From NCBI RefSeq assembly GCF_000149955.1, contig NC_030995.1, positions 1,364,001-1,428,000 on the forward strand: 64,000 nucleotides of DNA. The letters run 5' to 3'. The position numbers were made by a program, and so were the translations under genes. The notes below the pieces were generated by a model. The model was not told the origin of the DNA and did no database searches. It worked only from the letters and a program-made list of their open reading frames with translations. Below, in pieces: positions 1-11,235 of this stretch; the stretch's first letter is position 1, and each line of letters begins with the position of its first letter. Origin of the DNA: Fusarium oxysporum f. sp. lycopersici 4287 (taxonomy: Eukaryota > Ascomycota > Sordariomycetes > Hypocreales > Nectriaceae).

Positions 1-267
1 CTTGCCCTTCGGGTCAACGGGTACTGCAAGAGTAGGGACCAATCCACGGGGATTCATGGCCATGAAGTGAGCCTCTTTCTTGTATGGGTTGATCTCTACA
101 TATTGATGAGGAATCTTCTTTTCGTGAATAGTGATCCAAGTTCGTTGGACGAAAGGGCAGAACCAGCCTCCGTAGAGCTTCAGCGGATGCTCTTCAGCAT
201 GCTGAGCAGCAAACTTAGCGGCTGCGCCAGTTGGTTCTGGAGGTAGAGAAGTGTCGACGTTTGTCAT
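1..267 (-). CDS. Omega-class-like glutathione S-transferase, N-terminal part (cut by window edge)
   Basis: The first 89 codons read from an ATG at 267 towards the left edge; the rest lies outside the window. The translation has a thioredoxin-fold start, with LYGGWFCPFVQRTW around residues 33-46. The CPF motif has the catalytic-cysteine arrangement of omega-type glutathione transferases, which do thiol transfer and dehydroascorbate or glutathionyl-conjugate reduction rather than classic tyrosine or serine GST chemistry. MNPRGLVPTL follows, with the cis-proline region that binds glutathione. No signal peptide is seen, so the protein is probably cytosolic. The family call is good; the exact class and substrate cannot be judged without the C-terminal helical domain. 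Confidence 0.8.
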   Translation of the reverse strand, partial: MTNVDTSLPPEPTGAAAKFAAQHAEEHPLKLYGGWFCPFVQRTWITIHEKKIPHQYVEINPYKKEAHFMAMNPRGLVPTLAVPVDPKGK

Positions 268-736
268 GATGGATCTAGTTCTAATATTTATGAATCTTGT
301 TTCTCTTGATGAAGTTGAAAGCAGAGCTCGCAAGAAATAGGCTTGTTGCATGTCTAACGGCGGTGATGGGCTGAGGTCAAGTTAATGACGTCGAAGCAAA
401 GGTGGAGTTTATCAAGAGGAAATGGTTGGCAGACAACATCTTGTTCAATAATTACGTTGCACAACCGTCATTAGAATTGTGATATGTATTTCTAGACCTC
501 CAGTCAGTCTTGATATCTCAAGACTTATACATATCGGTGGGAAATTATTACAGTGAGCGTTTGGCTGACCATGACTTCCATCCATTGAAGCCCACCCTGG
601 AGCAGTTGAGCTTAGACGTTATGACATATGATAAACAGTGCACGATGGTATTTGACACCGTCTTCTTATCGTTATCGCAGCTATCGAGTCAACCAAGCCA
701 TTTTATTCCACCAACTGTTACAAACTAAACCATAAA
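268..736. other. Intergenic, divergent promoter region
   Basis: Spacer between the divergently transcribed GST and XAP5 genes. An open stretch at 510-728 begins without an ATG and resembles nothing; I take it as chance. It must hold both promoters, but I see no clear TATA box. Confidence 0.6.
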
Positions 737-1880
737 ATGTCAGACTCAAGAACGTCGCGGTTCACACCGCAGAACAAAACCACCAATGAACGACTCTCCA
801 CGCATACGGTCGGTCTCGTTGCCCTCTCCGATTTTCGCAAACGACGCGCCGAAGTCCTTGAACAACAGGAGCGCGAATCTCGAGAAGCTGCGTTTTCAGG
901 CACGTCCACTCCGGATGCTTCCTTGACAGGCACTCCTGACAACGCTGGCAGTGATACAGGAAGTGGCGCGCAACCATTGAAGAAGAAGAAAAAGAAGCAA
1001 GGGAAGAAGCTGCTGTCGTTTGACGATGAAGAGGGTGAGGATGAGGGACCATTGATAAAACCGACAAAGGCCAAGAAGTCCGGCGCAGTCGATACCGAAG
1101 GCAATGAAGGCGAGGTCAAGACCAAATTCAAGGCAAATGCTTCGGTGGGTATAGTACCCAAAGCCATGACGAAAGCTGCATTGCGCAAGGAAGCCGCTGA
1201 ACGAGACGCATTACGTCGCGAATTCTTGGCTATCCAAGCAGCCGTCAAAGCGACCGAGATTGCGCTACCTTTTGTATTCTATGACGGGACTAATATTCCT
1301 GGTGGAATCGTCAGATTGAAGAAGGGCGACTTCATATGGGTGTTCCTCGATAAAAGTCGCAAAGTTGGCGCCGATTTGGGCGTGGGTGAAAAGTCCAATG
1401 CAAGGAGGGAATGGGCTAGAGTTGGAGTGGATGATTTGATGCTTGTTCGCGGAACAGTCATTATACCTCACGTAAGTTTTCTCGCTGGCGCTTGTTATTG
1501 AACAGCTTCTCATTGCCGTCTAGCATTATGACTTCTACTTTTTCGCCATGAACAAGACACCCGGTCCTGATGGCGAGCCTGTATTTAAGTACAGTGCGGA
1601 ACCTCCTCGAAAACCCGAATCGAGCGATAATGCCGAACCCATTGATCCTCTCGTCACGCCCGCCTCTAAGGCTGCTGTTGCAGACGCGCTTCCCGATATT
1701 AACACCCTTGAGGGCGCTGACGAAGATCCCACTCTTACTAAGGTTGTTGATAGGCGGTGGTACGAGAAGAACAAACATATCTTTCCTGCGAGTATGTGGC
1801 AGGAGTTTGACCCCGAGAAGGACTACGGGAAGGAGGTGAGGAAGGATGCTGGTGGTAATACGTTCTTCTTCTCGCGCTGA
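737..1880 (+). CDS. XAP5/FAM50 family nuclear protein
   Basis: Two exons, 737-1471 and 1524-1880, joined over a 52 bp GT..AG intron, give 363 residues. The N-terminal third is charged and disordered, with a lysine run at about residues 82-91 ([10 protein letters not shown]) that looks like a nuclear localisation signal. The C-terminal part carries the XAP5 core: [12 protein letters not shown], then [30 protein letters not shown] and, across the splice junction, [15 protein letters not shown]5/FAM50 proteins are conserved nuclear factors linked to spliceosome function and transcription (FAM50A in animals, XCT in plants). Restoration of this core by the splice supports the intron. Confident at family level; the role in this fungus is inferred. 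Confidence 0.92.
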
Positions 1881-2027
1881 GATGGTGCTGTCGACTGTCA
1901 CAAAACATCGATATGTGCTTGGAAGTGGGTTGTGGCGGCTCCTTGGGCGTTGGATATATCACGAGTGGATCACCTTTTGAGTTTGGCTGAGAGGTCACAG
2001 ATACACTCAAAACGCGTGGGAAAAGCT

Positions 2028-2477
2028 TCAACCGAAGAGCATCCAGCCTGCCCAGCACGCGCCTGCGAGCACCCACCATCCAGGCCAGAAGAGCATGAGG
2101 AAGACTAGATTCCCGCTGCCGAGAATGAAGACGGCGAATTCGTACCAGAGCTTTTTTCGTAATCTCTGGACATTCTTGGAATTCCATGCACTGGCGACGG
2201 CTTGGGTAGACATGTTGAAGCTGTGAAAAGCGCTATACTTTGCTGCGATGAAGGCGTTTAGGGACACGATCTTGCTCCCCTGGAGGACGGCGACGAACGC
2301 GCTGCTCGCGATGATGCAGGCATGGAGGCAAAGGAAGATGGAGATTGAGCCGACAAGGCTTTGGAAGCGAAGGGCAATTTGTAGTGACGGAACGATCAAC
2401 CTGGTGATGTCGGAGCGGGGATGGGTCGAAACGTTCAGATCCACTTTGGAAGCGGTTAGAAGTGTCGCTTTGTCCAT
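2028..2477 (-). CDS. Small multi-pass membrane protein, unrecognised
   Basis: A single uninterrupted 149-codon frame with an ATG start. Hydrophobic stretches at about residues 28-66 (long enough for two helices) and 113-148 suggest three or four membrane segments. The last is rich in tryptophan and glycine (FWPGWWVLAGACWAGW). No catalytic motif is visible. It converges with the XAP5 gene, with about 150 bp between the stop codons. I do not recognise the family. The regular hydrophobic pattern makes chance unlikely, but expression would need confirmation. Confidence 0.6.
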   Translation of the reverse strand: MDKATLLTASKVDLNVSTHPRSDITRLIVPSLQIALRFQSLVGSISIFLCLHACIIASSAFVAVLQGSKIVSLNAFIAAKYSAFHSFNMSTQAVASAWNSKNVQRLRKKLWYEFAVFILGSGNLVFLMLFWPGWWVLAGACWAGWMLFG

Positions 2478-3613
2478 GATCTCGATCTGGGAATGGAGTC
2501 TCGATTAAGTACCGAAATGAACCAACGGTAGATCGAGGCTTGCAACAGCACAAGAATATCAGAGAAAAAACGAGAATGTCTTTGACCGTTCAGCAACCCC
2601 CACCATCTGCAGCATTAATTGACTCTTTGGTGTTTATATAAATTATCTTGAATTCCAACCCCCACTCTGCATCTCATAGCATGCCCAACGCCTCCCGCAT
2701 CCAACGGCAAACGCGAGGCTTTTTACCGTCTAGAACGGTCACAAGCTCGAAACTCTACAACCACATTTCGCTTCTGCCAAACGTAACTTGCTGATATGAA
2801 GCCTCAGGCCCGCTTCAAGCCCCTCATCCCGTGCAAAGTGAGCGATTGAAGGGTTGCAACACGACGACCCACGGCGACACGTGGGCCCGCTGATTCGTTG
2901 CTCGGGAGACTCTTATTGACAATTGAATAGCGAGCGCGGGATGGCCTCGATGCCGGATCTAGATAGTGGGTGAGATCTTCAAGACCCTGAGTAAGGGACT
3001 TTGCTGCACGTGGGAGTGAAATCGTCTTTTTGGGGGAGTCAGAGTTAAACAAACATGGGGAAGTCAATCGTGTGGAATAGCATAGCTCGGCGTCTAAGGT
3101 AAGCTATTGTATGGAGTGCAGCGGGAGCCAAGCCCCAATGACAGGCTCCACGTGGGAACCTGGCTGCCGTCGTTCGCTCGTTGAGGCCGGAGTGACAACT
3201 GATCGTCGACCGTTCCGGGTTTTAACGATCGGGGGATCGCCGAGACGGAGCACGGCATTTGCAAACCGTAGTCCGGGTTCGTAAAATGGTAGCAACGCCT
3301 GGCTACGAATAATAGAGAACCGACATGCTTTCAGAGCAGGTCTATCAATTCCTGTTAATGAGTCACCGACTCGATGGACAGTCGGATGCTTTATAATTCA
3401 TGTATAAGTTAATATTGCTTTGCTTCGTGCTTGACTTTATTATAGAAACAGCTTCTATATTTTCTTTTATGAAGTACAATCCCTTATGGTTCGCTCTGCA
3501 GGTCACCGAGTAATTTGATCTAAGCAACGCATACAACATTAATGACTTCTTACTTCAGTTTCTTGGCCCACCAGCACTTCTGGGACAACAGTACTATTCT
3601 CCAGATGCCTAAT
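2478..3613. other. Intergenic, no gene seen
   Basis: About 1.1 kb between the membrane-protein start and the end of the PaiB-like gene. The left half is moderately GC-rich and the stretch around 3350-3480 is AT-rich. Short frames at 2804-3067 and 3104-3295 on the minus strand have no recognisable content and are taken as chance. Confidence 0.5.
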
Positions 3614-4384
3614 TTACACGCTTGCCTTTTTCGCCTCCTTCAAATCACTTCGAGTCTGAACCAGCTTCGACATCTCCTTCGCAGTCTCAGATTCAAGCCT
3701 AGAAAAGCCTTTGATGACACCTTCTCGATCACCCATGCCCATCTCTTGGCTCATCTTGAACTTTCCTCCCATGTGCGTAATTTCAATCTCGATTCCGATG
3801 ATGCTCTTCTTCAGAAGCTCAATGAATCGATCAGGAGCATCAGAAACCTTCCAGTCCACAGGGTTGTCACCGCCAGTAAAGCCCATAACATTAGTCTCGG
3901 CATGGCGGCTGAGGTCCGAAATCTGTTTTGAAAGAAATTGTCCAGCCTCGTCGGTCTTGGTATCGTAAAAGATCTTGGCCCGGCCGTAGACTTGTGCTGC
4001 CGCGTAGTTCCATGTTGGAACGACTTTTCCAGTTGTAGGCTTGGTTTCTGTGTAGAACTTTGGTGTGACGTAGTGTTGAATAGGGGAGTTGAAAATAACA
4101 ATAACGTCTTGCTCGATTACATTATTCAAGTGTGGGTTTTCGGTGAGGTTCTCGATCATGGCTTTGCTCTGAGGGTTGACTCTGGCGAGGTGACCTCGTA
4201 GCTTTCCCAACTCCGTCTCGCTTGTCTCATCTTCGATATCTAGAACGAAAGGGATATGGCTGGACTGAAGAAAGGGGAAGTTTGGGGATGGAATGGCGGT
4301 AGTCAGAAGACCCAATGGGTTCTCTCGAATTAGCTTCCTGAGCACCGGAAGCTCGGTTTCGGCGTGAGGTCCTTTGATATACAT
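3614..4384 (-). CDS. PaiB-like FMN-binding split-barrel protein
   Basis: A 256-residue intronless protein starting at an ATG at 4384. It matches the PaiB / putative FMN-binding family along its length: MYIKGPHAE at the start, LGLLTTAIPSPNF, SHIPFVLD, GHLARVNPQ, VIFNSPIQHYVTPKFY, VVPTWNYAAAQVYG and a terminal GGKFKMSQ. The family adopts a flavin-reductase-like split barrel. Bacterial PaiB was described with sporulation and protease control, and fungal members are mostly uncharacterised. No zinc cluster or other DNA-binding domain is present, so a regulator role should not be assumed. The next gene, on the same strand 1.2 kb away, is another FMN-using protein. Confidence 0.88.
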   Translation of the reverse strand: MYIKGPHAETELPVLRKLIRENPLGLLTTAIPSPNFPFLQSSHIPFVLDIEDETSETELGKLRGHLARVNPQSKAMIENLTENPHLNNVIEQDVIVIFNSPIQHYVTPKFYTETKPTTGKVVPTWNYAAAQVYGRAKIFYDTKTDEAGQFLSKQISDLSRHAETNVMGFTGGDNPVDWKVSDAPDRFIELLKKSIIGIEIEITHMGGKFKMSQEMGMGDREGVIKGFSRLESETAKEMSKLVQTRSDLKEAKKASV

Positions 4385-5577
4385 TTCTGTTGAACTTGGA
4401 TATTCAAATACGAAGAAGGTGAGTTTAGGAAGATACTGCGTAGAGACAAGGATTTCAAAAGTTGAGGCTGGTATTTATTCGCAGACAGTGAAGAGTCATC
4501 CAATGATTATATGCAAAACAGATGAACGCCCTGGACCAATTACAGGAGCCGTAATACCAATTCAGGGTACTGAATTGACTATCTCCTCGGAGCTTTATTC
4601 TAGCCAGCGGCATCGAAGTCGATCATATGGAATCATTATAACCTTGTATACGTTAAACTGCCTTGCTTTGCCCACAATAGTTATAGTCATGTGGGAACTC
4701 GTAAGGATGGCGGGCTCTAGTAGATCAGTCTCACAAATCCATTCCTATTTCGTATAATTTCTGACGACTGGCTTGCCTTGACATTTGAAGCTGAATCACA
4801 AACTATTAACAAAAGTGATGTTCAGTAGTAGTCAAACAAGCCTAGCCTTGAACAATTTCGTTGTAAAAGTGTCATAAACTGCCGAGACTTCACAGGCTGC
4901 AATGTCGAACCATATGTACAGCTGAACTTGTAAACCAATTCTCTGATTGGTTGCTGATGTGATCTTGGCTTTGGAATCATTCTTCAAGTTTGCGGGGCTG
5001 TGGGGTTGAAGATGTCTGAATGGTTCGATGTTTTAAGCTGCATCTTTGGTTTTACGACTCATCTAATCAGCTGAATTTTATTGCGTAACTATAAGTGACT
5101 ACACTAGAATTATGGCTGATTCAGGAAACAATAAGAAATCATCATTTTTGCCCTTCTGGGAAGTTTATATCTAGATGAGTAGTACGCGGATGGTTAAGGT
5201 GCAAGCTGACGGTTGGAGAAAGACTTGCCTGCTTGTGTGAGCTATGGTAGGACCAATAAGTATATAGGATTTGCTTATTTTCCTGTCACTCTTGCTCCTT
5301 ACGCTTTGGAAACATTATATTGCGTTCCTTTTCGGGGTATATAAGCTTACATTACAGAAACCCGATATTCGTGATTCCAAGTTTGGGACCCTGAGACTAA
5401 AAGCAAGGAAGCTCATATGCTGTCATTTGGTATAAGCACAAGGAGACCTGATTTATGATCCCTAGTGGCCTTTGTTAGATAGAATCCAAGAATTCAAGAA
5501 TATTTCATTCGTTGTCAATTCATTTTGAACGCTATGCACTATGAACTCAATGCTAATCCCAAGCAACAACCCAGAGC
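4385..5577. other. Intergenic, promoter of the PaiB-like gene
   Basis: AT-rich spacer between two minus-strand genes. A frame at 4374-4757 on the plus strand overlaps the neighbouring start and has no recognisable domain. Nothing else stands out. Confidence 0.5.
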
Positions 5578-6753
5578 TTAAGCAGCGACTGGAACAACCT
5601 TGGTCTCCTCCTTGACCTCCTGCTTAACTTCTTCCTTAGTAGCTCCATGGCTGCCATTGGCACCGTTTGTGCCATTCTGTCGCTCCTTCAGAGCAGCTCG
5701 TACGCCAGGCAGGATGTATCGACCATAATCGATGGCATCGTTAAGGTTATCGTATCCACGGATAGAGATAAGCTCGGCACCGAGGTCGACATAGTCAAGA
5801 ATAGAATCAATGACAGTCTGGTGAGAGCCTACCAGGGCTGTAGATGCACCTCGAGCATTGGTGGCTGTGACGGTAGGATACCAGAGAGCACGATCTTGGA
5901 CCTCACCCTTCTTGGCGATATCAAGCAGACGTTGGGATCCAACGTTCTGAGGGCGGTTGTCGTTGGGTGCAGCCTTACCAACGCCCTTGGGTCGGTTCTC
6001 CTTGAGGAGGTCTAGGGTTCGGTGAGCCTTGGCCCAAGCGATCTCTTCTGTATCGCCGATGATAGGTCGGAAGGTAACCCAGATGCGAGGACGATCTTTA
6101 CGGCCAGCCTTCTCAGCCTCGGCGTAGATACGATCGATCTGCTCCTTGGTTTCCTTGAGGGGCTCGCCCCATAGACCAAAGATATCAGCGAGAGCGCCAC
6201 CAATACGGTAAGCATCATCAGATGAACCGCCGACTGAGACGTCGATGTGACCATTCGTAGGGCGGACTTGGTTGGAAAAGTTCTTGAAAGTATAGTACTT
6301 GCCCTCCCAGTCGAAAGGCTCAGGAGAAGCCCATGCCCGTCGAAGAATCTTGATATACTCCTCCTGACGAGCATATCGCTCAGACTTATTCAAGAAATCA
6401 CCCTCACGGGCTTGCTCGGTGTCATCTCCACCAGCGATGAAGTGAACAACAACTCTGCCTTTGCCAAGCTGGTCAAGTGTAGCGAGAGCCTTGGCGGCGA
6501 CGGTAGGGTAGAGGGTATTGGGGCGGAGAGCAATGACAATCTTGATTTGCTTGGTAACAGCTAGGATAGTGGCACCGATGGTGAAGGGGTCAAAGGAAGA
6601 GGAGTGATAGGGGATGAGAGTGTAGTTGAACTCGTAATCATCAAGATTCCGGGCATACCGGACAAGGAACTCGGGATCAATTCCAGCACCGGGAATGGGG
6701 TTGAGCTCCGTAGAGGGGTTGGGGAAAGTTAGACTGATGAATTCTGTAGGCAT
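5578..6753 (-). CDS. FMNH2-dependent alkanesulfonate monooxygenase-like (SsuD/luciferase fold)
   Basis: A 391-residue single-exon protein. It carries the flavin monooxygenase TIM-barrel signature of SsuD-type enzymes: YEFNYTLIPYHSSSFDPF near residue 38, IKIVIALRPNTLYPTVAAKALATLDQ, RVVVHFIAGGDDTEQAREGDFL, YARQEEYIKILRRAW and VGGSSDDAYRIGG. SsuD releases sulfite from alkanesulfonates using reduced FMN from a partner reductase, so it serves sulfur scavenging. The length fits SsuD (about 380). The last 35 residues are a low-complexity Asn/Gly then Lys/Glu tail, probably a fungal extension. A dimethylsulfone or other sulfonate substrate is equally possible. No flavin reductase is seen in the window. 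Confidence 0.9.
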   Translation of the reverse strand: MPTEFISLTFPNPSTELNPIPGAGIDPEFLVRYARNLDDYEFNYTLIPYHSSSFDPFTIGATILAVTKQIKIVIALRPNTLYPTVAAKALATLDQLGKGRVVVHFIAGGDDTEQAREGDFLNKSERYARQEEYIKILRRAWASPEPFDWEGKYYTFKNFSNQVRPTNGHIDVSVGGSSDDAYRIGGALADIFGLWGEPLKETKEQIDRIYAEAEKAGRKDRPRIWVTFRPIIGDTEEIAWAKAHRTLDLLKENRPKGVGKAAPNDNRPQNVGSQRLLDIAKKGEVQDRALWYPTVTATNARGASTALVGSHQTVIDSILDYVDLGAELISIRGYDNLNDAIDYGRYILPGVRAALKERQNGTNGANGSHGATKEEVKQEVKEETKVVPVAA

Positions 6754-9183
6754 CTTGGCGTTTGATTATAAGATGTTATCTGATTAAAACAACGAAGCTG
6801 AAGTCCGCAGAGATATCCCAAACTCTTATATCAATACTAACGTTACCTTGAATTTGTTTTAGACCCGTTGTATATGCGTGCTAGTCAAGTTTCATTATTA
6901 ATATCGAGTATGGCGAAATATTGCGACACATAGTTGATGATCACGCCTTCGCACCCACCCCGATCTCGGCTAATCAGATCAACTGTAACCTTTGTCTGAG
7001 AGATTAAGAGAACTGTGAGAATATCTATTCTATTTGGATTTTATATATGGTTAAAGACATGGTGATAATATAGATTTGCTATTTGTAGCTGAAATAAGTC
7101 TTCATGCCTATCCTGACCCACTACGATAATTAACAACTTGCCCAGCCGATATCCTAACTCTATTGCCGGTATTATATAGCCATTTGGCTCTTTAGATCTT
7201 CCCCAAGGTTCCCCGCTCACTTCCCCTCCGGTTTGTATCTTTATCCTCTTATGTGACAGGGTCTACGATGGCGTCAGATTGAAACAGGTCCACCATAATG
7301 ACACCTGCGGCCACCACCGACGGGTCGATGTATCCGAATTCGATGCTATAAGGGTTTTTGAGCACCTCATTGGATACATTTATCGAAATCCTTATCTGAA
7401 GAGTCCGTCTCTATGAGCTGATCGGTCCATATTTGTTCAGATGTGGACTGTCCAAGAAGGTGTGTCGTTCGATCAGCCAATACTTATTAGCGGAGGGAGA
7501 TGTCAAGATCCGGCCATCCAGGCTGGACCCTTATTTATAAGCTGCGATGTTTATTCCCGCATGTAGACCCTTGCCGAGTGGGATGTGAAGTGCATTGGGC
7601 AGATATGGTGTTGACATGCCTCCGCTCTATCTGATAACCATCTTCTTCACACTTCATAAGTTGATATGCTTAACCACGGACTTGAAAATCCAATCAGACG
7701 TAATTATTGTTCCTAAGTAATATAGGAAAGATGTAGGAATTACACTGAGGCCTCGTTATACAAGCTATCGTTTTCAATACAGTGACCACTACAGTTCTGC
7801 TTGAATCTACATGGAGAAAAGCATGTAAGAGTTGCACTTTTGAGTAATGAGTGAAAGAGAGCCACCCATAAGTCAATCTATAGTCCCTTTCAAGACTCAT
7901 AGTTACATAATAGTTCTACTATTGAAAAGTCCAGTACGTCGATCAACACAGCATGCTCAACAGAGACTGGAAGGAGATAGTTCTTATAAGTCGAATTTTT
8001 TGATCAATTCATGTTTCATTAATCACTTGGAAGGATTTCATAACAGCTCAATCTGAGTTGTATATAATTTCGAAGAGTTGGTGGTAGTATTAAAGATTAA
8101 ATAGTTGTGAAATGTATGTTTGAGGAATCCAAGCATATATGGAGTGTGTAATACCGTATCCCTGCTCTTCTTCAAGAAAACTATTTCTGCATCTCTTACT
8201 TCAATATCTTCTCTGTTCATATCAGCTATTGAATAACAATATTGCAAGGAAAAGGAATCTGGAGAAATTCAACCCAGGATTGGTTTCGTAGTTGCCATGG
8301 TGTACTGACCTATCCTAGTTGATTGATTGTTGAATCTTATAATAACTCCACAAGATATGTCAAGGACACATTGAAAAATCCAAATCAACTCAAGCTTTAG
8401 GGAAGCTATAAGTACGAAGCCCTAACAAGTTGATCTCGCAATTCAAGCACAATAAAGTCTTTGTGTTTCGAGCTGACGATATGGTCTTCCTGCAGAAGAT
8501 GCCCAAACCGGATAGCCTTTCCTTGCAAGATCTTAACTTAAAGAGGCCGCCACATATATAATTTCGTTGCCTAGAAAGTGCCAGCGTTGGGAGAATGTTC
8601 CATCGGATGTCGTTGCCGTCTGAGCGAATACAATCCTGGCTATACACAAGATAGAATGAGGAATACGCGTCAACCTTGGACCAGCAGTCCCCGAGCTGGC
8701 AATTTGTTTATCAAAGGTTTCAGTTGTCTGTAATAGCGGACGAGAGTTGCCCCGACCTCTTACAGATGAAAGCTGCCATGATGCTTGTCGGGCTGATGCC
8801 CCCCAGTTGCCAAGAGAGTGGCCGTTCCTTATTCTGCTCCCTGACGAGGAGGATCGAGTAAACTTGTTGGAAGAACGGTTGAATACCTGCACAAGTTGAA
8901 CAAATATTCATAACTTCTTCAGGAGATAGTGTCGGGTTCTCGGGTAGTGGATTTCCCCGTATCGAAGGATCGTAAACGGGCCCACATATAATTTCCGTGA
9001 TAACATCGCACTCGCAAGAGGCCGCCGACTTCCAATCAATTGCCTCAGATCACCAGTAAATCCGTTTCAAGACCGTCTGACACTTTCAACAAGAGTCAAA
9101 GGCTCTTATAAGAGCAGACCTCCCAGAGTTCGGTGGAAATAGCACATTTAGATCATCCATCGTTAGTGAAACCATATCTCATC
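6754..9183. other. Long intergenic region with one possible exon remnant
   Basis: 2.4 kb of mostly AT-rich DNA. The only stretch that looks protein-like is on the minus strand at about 9050-8720: roughly 110 codons without a stop, containing SCECDVITEII, YDPSIRGNPLPENPTLSPEE and NICSTC, with a possible splice donor (GCAG/GTATTC) right after it. It has no start codon of its own and I do not recognise it. It may be a relic or an exon of a lost gene. The remaining short frames look random. Confidence 0.35.
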
Positions 9184-10653
9184 ATGCCAGCGAAAACAGA
9201 GTTTCTTAGATACGCGAGTATGTAACCCTACCAGAAGCCAAACTGCTACCTCCTCTGATACTTGATAGGTCCAAATGAGATGCGGACTATTGCCCGTGAG
9301 GATGTTGGTTACTATAACGCAGTCGTTATTGGTGCAGTCTATGACCTTGCTGATGGGGTCAACGTCAAGTCTCCTTTGACCTATTTCCACGCGCTAAAAC
9401 GCTGCATTGAAGAACATCCCTTCTTCTGCGTTACTGTCGGGGACAGAAACACCGACAAGGGTTTCTATGAGCGGGTGGCTAGCATCAATGTCGAGGAGCA
9501 TATCAGCTTTGTTGAGGACAAAAATGCTGAGACAGACTCACTGGAAGCCATTGGAAGATCTATGGAAACAGAGTTAGACCGCCCTTTTGCCGCTGGAATT
9601 CCACCATGGAGGATTGTCGTTCTTCCCCTGGGCCCTTCTCAATGCCATGTTGCATTCTCCTTCTCTCACACCATTGGTGATGGGATCACGGGGGTTGCTT
9701 TTCACAAGACGTTCCTTGCTGGACTGAGGGAAACCCCTGCAACTGAACCATCATCGATCATTGCTCCAACAGATAAACCTCTTCCTGAACCATTCGACAC
9801 AGCTGAAAGACTGCCAATCTCGTGGCCATTTCTACTGGCACCGGTTCTCGCTGAGTACATGCCATACGTTCTCGTCCGATTGCTTGGCCTACGTGTCTCG
9901 GCATCCTATGTCGACGAAGGTACATGGACAGCAGCGCCCATCTTCTTCGACCCTGAGACATATCACAACAAACTCAAAATTCGACAGGTTGAGGCGTCGC
10001 AAGTAAACAAGGTTATCCAGCTTGCGCGGACTCATGATGCGAGGTTGTCAGGAGTCATGCACCAGCTCATCACCCGCGCACTGAGCAAGGCAGTCCAAGA
10101 CAACAACGTCACCAATTTTGTGGCGCAAACAGCTATAAATATGCGAAGATCAATCGGCATGTCCAATGACGTGGCGAGTGATATTGTATCTGGCTCATAC
10201 ACTATCCATCTTCGTAGCGCTGCGACAGGTCCTTTGACTGAACAAGAGTGGGCATCAGCTGCTGAAGCTACAAAGGAGTTCGCCATGACTTCCACCAAAC
10301 TCGAAGATAACGCCATTGGTCTGCTTCGATATGTCCCGAGTATGAGAAAATGGACTCTTGGTAAGATTGGCAAGAAGCGGGATTCGTCATACGAGTTCAG
10401 CAATGTTGGCGTCTTTGATGGCAACAATGCGAGTGATGACAGGGTAAAGGTGTCCAAGTTGAGCTTTGCGCAGCCTGGCCACGTTGGAGGTTGCCCCATT
10501 TGTTTCAATATCGCCTCTGTGAAGAATGGCGATCTGGTGTACACGGTTACGTGGCAGTCCGGAGCATTGGGGCTTGGTGATGAGGCGGCAGAGGAGAAGA
10601 TAGTGGAGGAGATATGCGACCAAGTCCAGCGTGGCTTTAACGAAATAGCCTAG
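9184..10653 (+). CDS. Alcohol acetyltransferase-like / condensation-type acyltransferase
   Basis: Exon 1 is only 34 bp (9184-9217, MPAKTEFLRYA) and exon 2 runs 9269-10653. The 51 bp intron joins in phase to give 472 residues. The CoA-dependent acyltransferase motif HxxxDG is present as SHTIGDGIT, with H145 and D149 as the expected catalytic residues. The overall layout fits the fungal alcohol acetyltransferase (AATase, PF07247) group: N-terminal EDVGYYNAV, RPFAAGIPPWRIVVLP, and a C-terminal YEFSNVGVF block. Such enzymes make acetate esters or acetylate secondary metabolites. No biosynthetic backbone gene lies nearby, so a substrate cannot be proposed. The start is chosen because it supplies an ATG and keeps the frame across a good GT..AG intron. 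Confidence 0.82.
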
Positions 10654-11235
10654 TTTCCGCTCGCGATGAATATCTTAATAATGTTTAATTTCTTGCTTAT
10701 TGGTTGCTTATTGGTTCATGCTATTCTGCATCTGGTGAGCATTTCGATATTCTGCCTCATGTTCCATGCACAGAACAAGACCCTGCCGATCAATTGCAAC
10801 AGAGATTGTGGCTCAGCATGTCCCAGGTTCGGACTCGGGAAACCCGATAACCCCACAAACGGCGCACAGCATGTCACTCGACGATATTAGTGGCTCAGCC
10901 CTGCACCGTTAGCGGTTAGTTTGAGCTTACGGGCTTGTGTGTGCGGCTGTGAACTGCGCCTAGTCCTACTGAGTGGTCTGTGACGTGAAGAAGCCTTGTT
11001 GGCTTTTTGTCAGCTAAGGCGGATTTAATGGGAAGCTAAGCCAAAGCAGCTCTTTTGCTGTAGCGGGAGAGATGGAGCGATCGTGGTATTTAAAAGGCGG
11101 GGGAGGAGCTGTCGTTTTGAGTTTCCGTCCATCATCATCTAGTCTACTCGTCACTCAAACAATCCTATTGATCAATTTCTTCATCTACCTCTCTATCTAT
11201 TTCTCTACCTAGTACCTATAACCTACAAAACCAAC
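10654..11235. promoter_or_regulatory. Promoter and CT-rich leader of the glycine-zipper gene
   Basis: The spacer contains a TATA-like element TATTTAAAA at 11087-11095, about 145 bp before the next ATG. A pyrimidine-rich leader follows at about 11127-11235, typical of strongly expressed filamentous-fungal genes. A 74-codon frame at 10666 has no recognisable content and is ignored. Confidence 0.5.
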
